A stretch of DNA of 16,005 bases from Hyphomicrobiales bacterium. GTDB lineage: Bacteria; Pseudomonadota; Alphaproteobacteria; Rhizobiales; Aestuariivirgaceae. This document shows positions 5,806-12,092 of this stretch, piece after piece; the first letter of the stretch is position 1, and each line of letters opens with the position of its first letter. Made by a program: the position numbers and the translations under genes. The stretch lies in the NCBI GenBank assembly GCA_025356765.1, contig JANXRO010000112.1, forward strand, positions 1-16,005, in the 5' to 3' direction. A model generated the notes under the pieces. The model was not told the DNA's origin and searched no databases. It saw only the letters and a list, made by a program, of their open reading frames with translations.

Positions 5806-6717
5806 ATGGGCGATAGCACCCGCTCAAGGCTTAACAGCCACCAAGCCAGCGCAGCAAAAGCTGCCAGCTTGGTGGTTTTTCTGTTGGGCTTTGGCTCGGC
5901 AATCGCAAGCACGAACAACAATGACCAAGACAATTCTGTGCTCGCCACCCCGCTCACCCCAACGGCTGCAACCACAGCAATCGCCAGTGTGAACGCTGGC
6001 GAGGAAAGTCTAGAGCTTTCCAGCCGTTTCACCCAAGATGGTAATGTTTACGTGGAAGGCGTTGATTGGACACTAAAAACCCAAAGCGGTGAAGTGATCT
6101 ACCACAGCCTTGCCACTACCACAGACATTAAGGTGCAACCGGGTTCTTATGAAGTGATTGCTTCCTATGGAACGGTGAAAATTGACGAAGCCGTAAATGT
6201 TCCACCCGAAACCAAACTTTCAATAAACTTCGTTTTGAATGCCGGGGCCTTGCGCGTATTGCCAAGGCTTTCTGGCTTAAACGGTGAACAGATTGCAAGC
6301 GTGGCCAAAATCTTTGCCCTTAATGGCCCGCAAAGTGGAAAACTCATCGCCAGCTCAAGCCAGCCTGGCCAAGTGATTAAATTGGCTGCAGGAAGCTATC
6401 GTATTAAAACCCAATTTGCTGATAGCAATGTTGTGGCCATCACCGATGTTGATGTAAAACCCGGCATCATGCGCTCGCTCGATGTTGCTCATCATGCGGG
6501 CTTGGCCCATTTTTCTTTGCTCCATGCCGCCGAAAATATTGAGTGGCGCGTCATGCCCGATCAAGGCGACGAACTTTCAATCAGCAATCCAAATGATCCA
6601 ACAGCAGTTTTAAAGCCAGGCCACTACACAGCCCAAGCAAAAATCGGTGATAAAGTTCTGAAACAGCCCTTCACCGTGGAAGATGGTAAAGTGCTGGATG
6701 TTGTGTTGGAGAATTAG
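5806..6717 (+). CDS. Membrane-anchored or exported protein with three related beta-rich modules
   Basis: The 303 residues begin with a short basic region and a hydrophobic segment (about residues 15-35, SLVVFLLGFGSAIAS), either an uncleaved anchor or a signal peptide. A low-complexity Thr/Ala/Asn linker follows. Three modules then cover about 71-146, 149-231 and 232-303. Each has a W/F-containing strand, a variable hydrophilic stretch and a core of the form L-x-PGSY-x-(V/I)-x-A (PGSYEVIASYG, AAGSYRIKTQF, PGHYTAQAKIG), and ends in a hydrophobic strand. This looks like repeated beta-sandwich domains in the periplasm. I recall similar uncharacterised alphaproteobacterial exported proteins but no known function. 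The ATG at 5806 was chosen over an upstream TTG because AGGGGA lies nine bases before it. A perfect CtrA box is 88 bp upstream, and a terminator-like hairpin overlaps codons 11-25. Confidence 0.75.
   Translation: MGDSTRSRLNSHQASAAKAASLVVFLLGFGSAIASTNNNDQDNSVLATPLTPTAATTAIASVNAGEESLELSSRFTQDGNVYVEGVDWTLKTQSGEVIYHSLATTTDIKVQPGSYEVIASYGTVKIDEAVNVPPETKLSINFVLNAGALRVLPRLSGLNGEQIASVAKIFALNGPQSGKLIASSSQPGQVIKLAAGSYRIKTQFADSNVVAITDVDVKPGIMRSLDVAHHAGLAHFSLLHAAENIEWRVMPDQGDELSISNPNDPTAVLKPGHYTAQAKIGDKVLKQPFTVEDGKVLDVVLEN
5838..5880 (+). terminator. Terminator-like hairpin inside the start of the three-module protein gene
   Basis: CCACCAAGC (5838-5846) pairs perfectly with GCTTGGTGG (5867-5875). Inside, GCAGC (5851-5855) pairs with GCTGC (5860-5864) around an AAAA loop, and five T residues follow (5876-5880). 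This has the shape of an intrinsic terminator, although it lies within codons 11-25 of the gene and is transcribed with it. It could attenuate expression, or be a by-product of an Ala/Ser-rich leader. Confidence 0.4.
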
Positions 6718-6745
6718 CATCCAATACGATTTCCAACCTAACATT

Positions 6746-6885
6746 CGTCATTCCGTGCAAACTGCATTGAAGCGCAGGGGCAACAGGGAGTCCACCTTCT
6801 CGGTCACACGTCTTATGAGCAAAGCTGAGTTCCGGATAAATACTTAAAGTTTTGTGATGCAAAACTTACCTATTCCGGAATCACG
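6746..6885. repeat. 140-bp intergenic element with imperfect 10-bp terminal inverted repeats
   Basis: The ends CGTCATTCCG (6746-6755) and CGGAATCACG (6876-6885) are inverted copies with one mismatch, resembling the CATTCC/GGAATG ends of alphaproteobacterial REP-like repeats. Inside, AAGTTTTG and CAAAACTT form an 8-bp stem with a 5-base loop (6847-6867), bracketed by TTCCGGA (6830-6836) and TCCGGAA (6874-6880). It fills the space between two convergent genes, so it may also help end both transcripts. No protein is encoded. Copies elsewhere in the genome would confirm it. Confidence 0.4.
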
Positions 6886-6894
6886 TTATGCCGC

Positions 6895-7119
6895 TCAGTA
6901 AGTGCTAAAGCGCAAAAGAATGAAATTCTCCATTGCTCGCCTGACAAGTCCAATTTTACGATCCGCTGTCAAAAACAGTTCATCGCTGTTTTGATTTATC
7001 CACCTCACGTTGTGTTGATCGGGAGCGGAATAGTTGACTTGTGCATTAAATCTAGAGTCCATTAGTCCACGGAGCAGTTTGCAAAAACCATCCCAAATTT
7101 GCTGATCAGTTCGTTTCAT
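6895..7119 (-). CDS. Small hypothetical protein, 74 residues, downstream of thrS
   Basis: I do not recognise this protein. The ATG at 7119 has a strong ribosome site (AAAGGA, about six bases upstream), and a TATACT hexamer at 7146-7141 could be its -10. The product is soluble, with no signal or membrane helix. It starts with MKRTDQQIWDGF, has a polar centre (RWINQNSDELFLTADRK) and ends with an aromatic, hydrophobic tail (RRAMENFILLRFSTY). Its spacing, 63 bp after the thrS stop on the same strand, would allow co-transcription. Against it are its small size, lack of recognisable relatives and slightly lower GC than the neighbours. It could be a lineage-specific gene or a decaying fragment. Confidence 0.5.
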   Translation of the reverse strand: MKRTDQQIWDGFCKLLRGLMDSRFNAQVNYSAPDQHNVRWINQNSDELFLTADRKIGLVRRAMENFILLRFSTY

Positions 7120-7182
7120 TTGCTTTCCTTTCTCGTCGAAAGTATAGCATCAAAACGAATAGCATTTCTCGGCTTTCTTGGA

Positions 7183-9135
7183 TCACCTCAAATCCGGTGG
7201 TGTCGCCTCTTTCACCAGCGCCGCAATCGTATCTGCCAACGTCGCTACCTTCTGATCTTGCGAACCCAATCTGCGAACGGACACCGTTTTCTCTTCCATC
7301 TCGCGTTTGCCCACTGCCAAAATTACGGGCACTTTCGCCAATGAATGTTCGCGCACTTTATAATTGATCTTCTCGTTGCGCAAATCTGCATCGGCCCGCA
7401 ATCCCATGGCGCGAAGTTGCGTGCGCACTTCCACAGCATAATCATCAGCCTCTGAAGTAATCGGTGCCACCATCACTTGCACAGGCGCCATCCATAACGG
7501 AAAGTGCCCAGCAAAGTTCTCAATCAAAATACCCAGAAAACGCTCCATCGAACCGCAAATCGCGCGGTGGATCATCACCGGCACATGCTTTTCGCCGTCG
7601 GCCCCAATGTAAAACGCGCCAAAGCGTTCGGGCAAATTGAAATCCACTTGCGTTGTTCCGCATTGCCAATCACGGCCAATCGCATCACGCAAAACATATT
7701 CAAACTTCGGGCCATAAAAAGCGCCCTCGCCCGGGTTGATAGCGGTTTTAATTTTGCCACCAGATGCTTCGGCAATTTGCACCAAAACCTTTTGCATAAT
7801 GGCTTCGGCCCGATCCCAATCAGCATCGGTGCCTACGCGCTTTTCAGGGCGTGTGGAAAGTTTCACAACAATGTGGTCAAAGCCAAAGTCTTTGTAGGTT
7901 GATAAGATCAAATCATTGATCTTCAAACATTCATCCGCCATTTGTTCAGGTGTGCAGAAAATATGCGCGTCATCCTGCGTAAACCCGCGCACACGCATAA
8001 GGCCATGCAATGCGCCAGATGGTTCATAGCGATGCACCGCTCCAAATTCAGCCAGCCGCATGGGAAGCTCACGGTACGAACGCAAACCATGCTTGAACAG
8101 TTGCACATGGCCCGGGCAATTCATGGGCTTTAAGGCAAAAACTTGTTCGTCTTCAGTATGTTCACCAGCGGATGTGGCAGCAAACATGCCTTCACGATAC
8201 CAACCCCAATGGCCCGATGTTTCCCACAAGCTCTTGTCCAGCAATTGCGGCGCGTTCACTTCTTGATAGTCGAGCTTGCTCAATCGGCGGCGCATATAGG
8301 CGATGAGCTGTTGGAACATCGTCCAGCCTTTGGCATGCCAGAACACAACGCCCGGCCCCTCTTCTTGAAAATGAAACAAGTCCATCTCGCGGCCAAGTTT
8401 GCGGTGGTCGCGCTTTTCCGCCTCTTCCAATGCTGTTACATAATCTTGCAACTCTTTGTCCGTGGCCCAAGCGGTTCCGTAAATGCGCGTCAACATGGGC
8501 TTGGTGGAATCGCCGCGCCAATAGGCCCCAGCCACCTTCATCAACTTGAAGGCGGAACCGATTTTGCCAGTGGATGTCATATGCGGCCCGCGGCACATAT
8601 CCACCCAGCCGCCCTGATCATAAAATTTAATGTCTTCGTTGCCAGGGATGGAATCAACCAATTCAACTTTGAACGCCTCACCCTTTTTTTCAAAAAAAGA
8701 TTTGGCGTCTTCGCGTGTTTTCACTGTTTTTGTGAAGGGCTTGTCGCGTTGTATAATTTCACGCATCTTTTTTTCGATTGCGGGAAAGTCTGCCTGCGAA
8801 AAAGGTTCATTGCGGAAAAAATCATAGTAAAAACCGTTTTCAATAACGGGGCCGATTGTCACTTGCGTTCCGGGGTGCAATTCCTGCACGGCCTCGGCCA
8901 ACACATGTGCTGCGTCGTGGCGAATAAGCTCTAATGCACGTGCATCATCGCGCATAATAATTTGCAGTGTTGCGTCGGCGTTAATCGGGTCGGCCAAATC
9001 AACTAAAACGCCGTTCACCACAGCGGCAACAGCTTTTTTCTCAAGTGATTTGGAAATGGATGCGGCCACTTGGCCTGCTGTCTGCCCGGCCTCAACCTCG
9101 CGCTTGGCACCATCGGGGAAAGTTAAAGTAATCAT
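7183..9135 (-). CDS. thrS: Threonine--tRNA ligase
   Basis: The 650-residue protein is a full-length bacterial ThrRS that charges tRNA-Thr in the cytoplasm. The order is: N-terminal TGS domain (about 1-60); editing domain with HDAAH (73-77) and CRGPH (181-185); class II catalytic core with MNCPGH (338-343), the motif 2 region VHRYEPSGALHGLMRVRGFTQDDAH, and motif 3 near GSMERFLGILIENF; then the C-terminal anticodon-binding domain. The expected zinc ligands are Cys340, His391 and His523. The frame is open 16 codons further upstream, but the ATG at 9135 follows AAGGAG closely and matches the family N-terminus (MITLTFPDG). A small hairpin lies just before the ribosome site. It is divergent from the outer-membrane protein gene. 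Confidence 0.98.
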   Translation of the reverse strand: MITLTFPDGAKREVEAGQTAGQVAASISKSLEKKAVAAVVNGVLVDLADPINADATLQIIMRDDARALELIRHDAAHVLAEAVQELHPGTQVTIGPVIENGFYYDFFRNEPFSQADFPAIEKKMREIIQRDKPFTKTVKTREDAKSFFEKKGEAFKVELVDSIPGNEDIKFYDQGGWVDMCRGPHMTSTGKIGSAFKLMKVAGAYWRGDSTKPMLTRIYGTAWATDKELQDYVTALEEAEKRDHRKLGREMDLFHFQEEGPGVVFWHAKGWTMFQQLIAYMRRRLSKLDYQEVNAPQLLDKSLWETSGHWGWYREGMFAATSAGEHTEDEQVFALKPMNCPGHVQLFKHGLRSYRELPMRLAEFGAVHRYEPSGALHGLMRVRGFTQDDAHIFCTPEQMADECLKINDLILSTYKDFGFDHIVVKLSTRPEKRVGTDADWDRAEAIMQKVLVQIAEASGGKIKTAINPGEGAFYGPKFEYVLRDAIGRDWQCGTTQVDFNLPERFGAFYIGADGEKHVPVMIHRAICGSMERFLGILIENFAGHFPLWMAPVQVMVAPITSEADDYAVEVRTQLRAMGLRADADLRNEKINYKVREHSLAKVPVILAVGKREMEEKTVSVRRLGSQDQKVATLADTIAALVKEATPPDLR

Positions 9136-9156
9136 TTTATTCTCCTTCTGCTCACT

Positions 9157-9174
9157 CCCGCAAACTGTGGCGGG
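9157..9174 (-). promoter_or_regulatory. Small hairpin in the thrS leader
   Basis: In the direction of thrS, CCCGC and GCGGG pair over an 8-base loop, ending about ten bases before the AAGGAG ribosome site. It could modulate translation, as leader structures do for thrS in some bacteria, but no tRNA-Thr-like mimic or T-box is visible. The stem is only five pairs. Confidence 0.25.
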
Positions 9175-9243
9175 TAAGCCCATTGATTGTTCAAATGCAA
9201 ATGCCCCGCTGAAACCTTAACGTCAAGGCCCAACAAAACCGCG

Positions 9244-9292
9244 CCGTTAACCCTGTTGAAACTTTTTAATAACCCAGCATTAACCTTAACGG
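9244..9292. repeat. Inverted repeat CCGTTAA / TTAACGG across the divergent thrS-omp promoter region
   Basis: Perfect 7-bp arms at 9244-9250 and 9286-9292 flank a 35-base AT-rich spacer containing a possible -35 (TTGAAA, 9256-9261). TTAACC or TTAACG occurs three times here. None are spaced as a CtrA box. It may be an operator for the outer-membrane protein gene, or chance in an AT-rich promoter. Confidence 0.25.
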
Positions 9293-9343
9293 TTCATGTT
9301 CAACCTCATTAATGCGTTTCAACAGTCAGTAAATGGGTCTCAC

Positions 9344-10030
9344 ATGAAAAAGTTTCTTACCGTTCTTTCTATCACCGCTTCGATGTTGGTGCCTTCCGCA
9401 AAAGCCATTGCGGCTGATTTAGAAACTCTGCCACCTCCTCCTCCGGTTGAACAGCTTCGCCCAGCAGCATATGATTGGTCAGGTGCCTATGCAGGCGCTT
9501 GGATCGGCAGCGCTTGCATCAACGGCAGCTTGGTTGATCATACTGGCGGCGGCACATGGCTAAACGCTGGCTGCGGCTTCAAGGGCGGCGGCTTGTTGGG
9601 CTATAACTATCAAATGAGCGACTTTGTGATCGGTGCCGAAATTGATGCTGGCCTCGTTTCAAATCTAGTCAGCAACAACGATCCCGGTGCCAACTATACA
9701 ATGGGTTTGGATTTTCTCACATCAGCCCGCGCCCGCGCCGGTTATGCAATGGATGACACGTTGTTCTACATCACCGCTGGCGGCACCTGGGCCCAAGGCA
9801 ATATCAACGGTATTTTGCCATTCACCACACCTAACAACCTGAAGGCCCAAGAATTTGGCTGGGTTGTGGGCGGCGGTGTTGAACATGCCGTGACAGACAA
9901 GTTCCGCCTGCGTCTGGAATATCTCTACACCCACATGATTGATACAGATTATAATGACGTATGTTGTAACGTCACTGTAAATTGGGGTGGCGAACATGAA
10001 TTCAAAGCCGCTGCCATCTGGGCATTCTAA
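9344..10030 (+). CDS. Outer-membrane beta-barrel protein, Omp25/31-like
   Basis: The 228 residues begin with a signal peptide (MKKFLTVLSITASMLVPSAKAIAA, cleavage likely after residue 24). A proline-rich stretch (LPPPPPVEQLRP) follows, then AYDWSGAYAGAWIG, which is the typical opening of the Omp25/31 family in Hyphomicrobiales. Alternating strands and turns follow (GYNYQMSDFVIGAEIDAG, ARARAGYAMDDTLFYITAGGTWA, WVVGGGVEHAVTDKFRLRLEYLY), and it ends in Phe as outer-membrane barrels do. The size suggests an eight-strand barrel. It has four cysteines (58, 77, 207, 208), unusual for this family. The ATG at 9344 was chosen because the signal peptide starts there; the frame is open from 9296. A strong terminator follows immediately. 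A structural role in the envelope is likely. Confidence 0.9.
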   Translation: MKKFLTVLSITASMLVPSAKAIAADLETLPPPPPVEQLRPAAYDWSGAYAGAWIGSACINGSLVDHTGGGTWLNAGCGFKGGGLLGYNYQMSDFVIGAEIDAGLVSNLVSNNDPGANYTMGLDFLTSARARAGYAMDDTLFYITAGGTWAQGNINGILPFTTPNNLKAQEFGWVVGGGVEHAVTDKFRLRLEYLYTHMIDTDYNDVCCNVTVNWGGEHEFKAAAIWAF

Positions 10031-10049
10031 GCGACAGAAACTCTACAAG

Positions 10050-10074
10050 AGGCCACCTTCGGGTGGCCTTTTTT
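10050..10074 (+). terminator. Intrinsic terminator of the outer-membrane protein gene
   Basis: AGGCCACC (10050-10057) and GGTGGCCT (10062-10069) form a perfect 8-bp stem closed by a TTCG tetraloop, followed by five T residues. It starts 20 bases after the stop codon. The T-run overlaps the last codon of the convergent yidD. Confidence 0.95.
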
Positions 10075-10282
10075 ATGGAACAGGGTCATACCCTTTACCC
10101 CCCCAAGGGTGGCATCGGCATATACGCTTGACCGCCAAAACCGACCCCTTACCTGCACCATATTTTTGAACGGCTTGTGTCGCATATTCCGAACATGTCG
10201 GCAAAAATCGACACCCCCGCCCCATCACAGATGATAAGGTGAGTTGATACAACCGAATTAACAGCAAGATGATCGCTTTCAT
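10073..10282 (-). CDS. yidD: Membrane protein insertion efficiency factor YidD
   Basis: The 69-residue protein has a hydrophobic N-terminal helix (AIILLLIRLYQLTLS), the family signature GRGCRFLPTCSEYA with Cys24 and Cys30, a KRICRCHPWGGKGYDPVP end with Cys55 and Cys57, and the usual length of 70-80 residues. YidD is thought to assist YidC-dependent insertion of membrane proteins at the inner membrane. It usually sits beside rpmH-rnpA-yidC, but in alphaproteobacteria it is often separate, as here. Its start is only 12 bp from the divergent sulfatase start, so their promoters must overlap each other's coding region. The stop lies inside the terminator of the convergent outer-membrane protein gene. 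Confidence 0.95.
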   Translation of the reverse strand: MKAIILLLIRLYQLTLSSVMGRGCRFLPTCSEYATQAVQKYGAGKGSVLAVKRICRCHPWGGKGYDPVP

Positions 10283-10294
10283 AAGGGCAATATA

Positions 10295-11833
10295 GTGGCT
10301 TTAAGCAACAAACCCAACATCCTGTTCATCATGGCCGATCAGTTGGCGGCGCGTTATCTTTCGGCCTATGGCCACAAGCTGGTTAAAACGCCAAACTTAG
10401 ATCGCTTGGCCCGCGAAGGCGTTGTGTTTGAAAATTGCTATTCAACCAGCCCGCTGTGTGCTCCGGCGCGGGCCACAATTATGAACGGCCTGCTGCCTTC
10501 GCGCACGGGTGTTTATGACAACGCCGCTGAATTTCCATCTTCCGTTCCCACATGGGCGCATTATTTGCGTTTACAGGGCTATCAAACGTGCCTTTCCGGC
10601 AAGATGCACTTTGTGGGGCCAGACCAACTTCACGGTCTTGAAGAACGCCTCACAACAGATATTTATCCAGCAGACTTTGGCTGGACACCAGATTGGCGCT
10701 TGAAGCAGGAACGCATTGATTGGTGGTATCACAACATGACATCCGTGCTGCAACCGGGTGTGGCTGAAATTTCCAACCAGCTTGAATTTGATGATGATGT
10801 GGCATTCCAAGCCAAGCGCAAGCTTTATGACTATGCCCGCTTCAAGCCAGAAAGGCCTTTTGCCTTGATGGCGTCTTTCACCCACCCGCACGACCCCTAT
10901 GCCGCACGAAAAAAGTTTTGGGATCTTTATAAAGACGAAGATATTGATCTGCCCCAAGTGCCAGCCATGAAGCGCAGCGAACTCGATCAACATTCACAGC
11001 GGCTTTATGATGTTTCCGCAATGAGCGATTACACCGTGACCGAAGCAGACATTCGTTCAGCACGTCACGGATACTATGCAAATATTTCTTATGTCGATGA
11101 TCTTGTCGGCCAATTGCTCGACACTTTGGAAAACCTTGACCAGATGGAAAACACCATTATTGTTTTCACATCAGATCACGGTGATTTTTTAGGTGAGCGC
11201 GGACTTTGGTACAAGATGAGCTATCTTGAGCCTTCCGCTCATGTGCCTTTGATTGTGTGGCATCCAAAAACCATGAAGCCACGTCGCGTTAAAGAACCTG
11301 TTTCCCTGGCCGATATTATGCCAACGCTGGCAGATTTGGGCGGCACAACACAATTGGCAAAACCGGTCGACGGGCGCTCGCTTGTGCCCTTGCTGAATGG
11401 CGCTGAAGAAAATCCCGATGCAACAGCCTGGGGCGAATATCTGGCCGAAGGCACCGTGTCGCCCATGTATATGTTGCGCCGTGGCCCGTGGAAATATATC
11501 CACGCGCCCACAGACCAAGAGCAATTATTCAATCTGGTGGATGATCCGAACGAACTCAATAATCTTGCTGCATCGCATCCGCTGGCAAAAAAATTCCACG
11601 CGGAAACCGTAGCCAAATTCGATATTCCAAAAATCCATGAGCAAGTGTTGCAAAGCCAGCAGGCGCGGCTGATGTTGTTTGAAGCAATGAAACGTGGTGG
11701 CCACTTCCCGTGGGATTTCCAACCCTTGCGTGATGCATCAGAGCAATATACCCGCAATCATCTCAGCGTCACAGAACGCGATTTAAAATCAAGATTCCCT
11801 AAAGCGCCTGATATTGAGAGCAAGAAAAAGTGA
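10295..11833 (+). CDS. betC: Choline-sulfatase
   Basis: The 512-residue protein closely follows the choline-sulfatase pattern: KPNILFIMADQ metal-binding start, then SPLCAPARA with Cys55 as the residue converted to formylglycine and Arg59 of the C-x-P-x-R signature. It then has SGKMHFVGPDQLHGLEERLTTDIYPADFGW, a hallmark of BetC, THPHDPY and TSDHGDFLGERG. The C-terminal segment (QARLMLFEAMKRGGHFPWDFQPLRDASEQY) matches the choline-sulfatase tail domain. It hydrolyses choline-O-sulfate to choline and sulfate, giving an osmoprotectant precursor and sulfur. The start is a GTG at 10295 with AAGGG seven bases upstream; the first in-frame ATG would remove the metal-binding strand. No bet genes, choline transporter or formylglycine-generating enzyme lie in the window. 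No signal peptide is seen, so it is cytoplasmic. Confidence 0.93.
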   Translation: MALSNKPNILFIMADQLAARYLSAYGHKLVKTPNLDRLAREGVVFENCYSTSPLCAPARATIMNGLLPSRTGVYDNAAEFPSSVPTWAHYLRLQGYQTCLSGKMHFVGPDQLHGLEERLTTDIYPADFGWTPDWRLKQERIDWWYHNMTSVLQPGVAEISNQLEFDDDVAFQAKRKLYDYARFKPERPFALMASFTHPHDPYAARKKFWDLYKDEDIDLPQVPAMKRSELDQHSQRLYDVSAMSDYTVTEADIRSARHGYYANISYVDDLVGQLLDTLENLDQMENTIIVFTSDHGDFLGERGLWYKMSYLEPSAHVPLIVWHPKTMKPRRVKEPVSLADIMPTLADLGGTTQLAKPVDGRSLVPLLNGAEENPDATAWGEYLAEGTVSPMYMLRRGPWKYIHAPTDQEQLFNLVDDPNELNNLAASHPLAKKFHAETVAKFDIPKIHEQVLQSQQARLMLFEAMKRGGHFPWDFQPLRDASEQYTRNHLSVTERDLKSRFPKAPDIESKKK

Positions 11834-12092
11834 TATTTTTCCTTTTGTTTCAATAAAACAAACAAATATTCATATTTTATAAAAATAATCCTTGACTGCG
11901 AACGGTCGATCGGCTAGTTCTTGTCATACTCCACAACTGGGTCAAAAATTCCAAACCTCTGGTCAACAAGTCTTGCAAGCCCAAGAAGACGACGTTGAGT
12001 GGGGGCGATGCTACTTTGACTTGTTTGCAATCAATGACACGCAGTCTGTAAGCGCCTAGATTGAGTGACAGCTGCACCAAGGGAGCTCGACA
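11834..12092 (+). promoter_or_regulatory. AT-rich intergenic region upstream of the FAD monooxygenase
   Basis: The first 55 bases are very AT-rich. They contain TTTGTTT-N5-AAACAAA (11844-11862) and AAATAT-TC-ATATTT (11864-11877), the first possibly a weak end for the sulfatase transcript. A -35-like TTGACT (11892-11897) with a poor -10 (TAGTTC, 11915-11920) flanks a GTCGATCGGC near-palindrome (11906-11915), which could be an operator. If so, the leader to the ATG at 12093 is long, about 165 bases, in which I see no known riboswitch. A 55-codon open frame without ATG (11892-12059) is present but not convincing. Confidence 0.3.

Noticed and set aside
5721..6032. 103-residue leftward frame with hydrophobic stretches opposite the three-module protein gene
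   Set aside because: It runs antisense through the signal/anchor region of the better supported gene, has no ribosome site, and its hydrophobicity is a mirror of the Ala-rich codons.
6671..6862. 63-residue leftward frame through the intergenic element
   Set aside because: It overlaps the end of the envelope-protein gene and most of the repeat-like element; no ribosome site or protein character.
8143..8934. 263-residue rightward frame inside thrS
   Set aside because: Antisense shadow of a highly conserved gene; long only because of codon bias.
9136..9180. T-box or tRNA-like leader for thrS
   Set aside because: Only a five-pair hairpin is visible and the leader is too short for either structure.
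9136..9343. CtrA boxes among the several TTAA motifs between thrS and the outer-membrane gene
   Set aside because: No pair has the seven-base spacing; gaps are 2, 10 and 15 bases.
11892..12059. 55-codon rightward frame ending in a protein-like stretch before the FAD monooxygenase
   Set aside because: It has no ATG, only a TTG that coincides with the promoter-like TTGACT, and no ribosome site.
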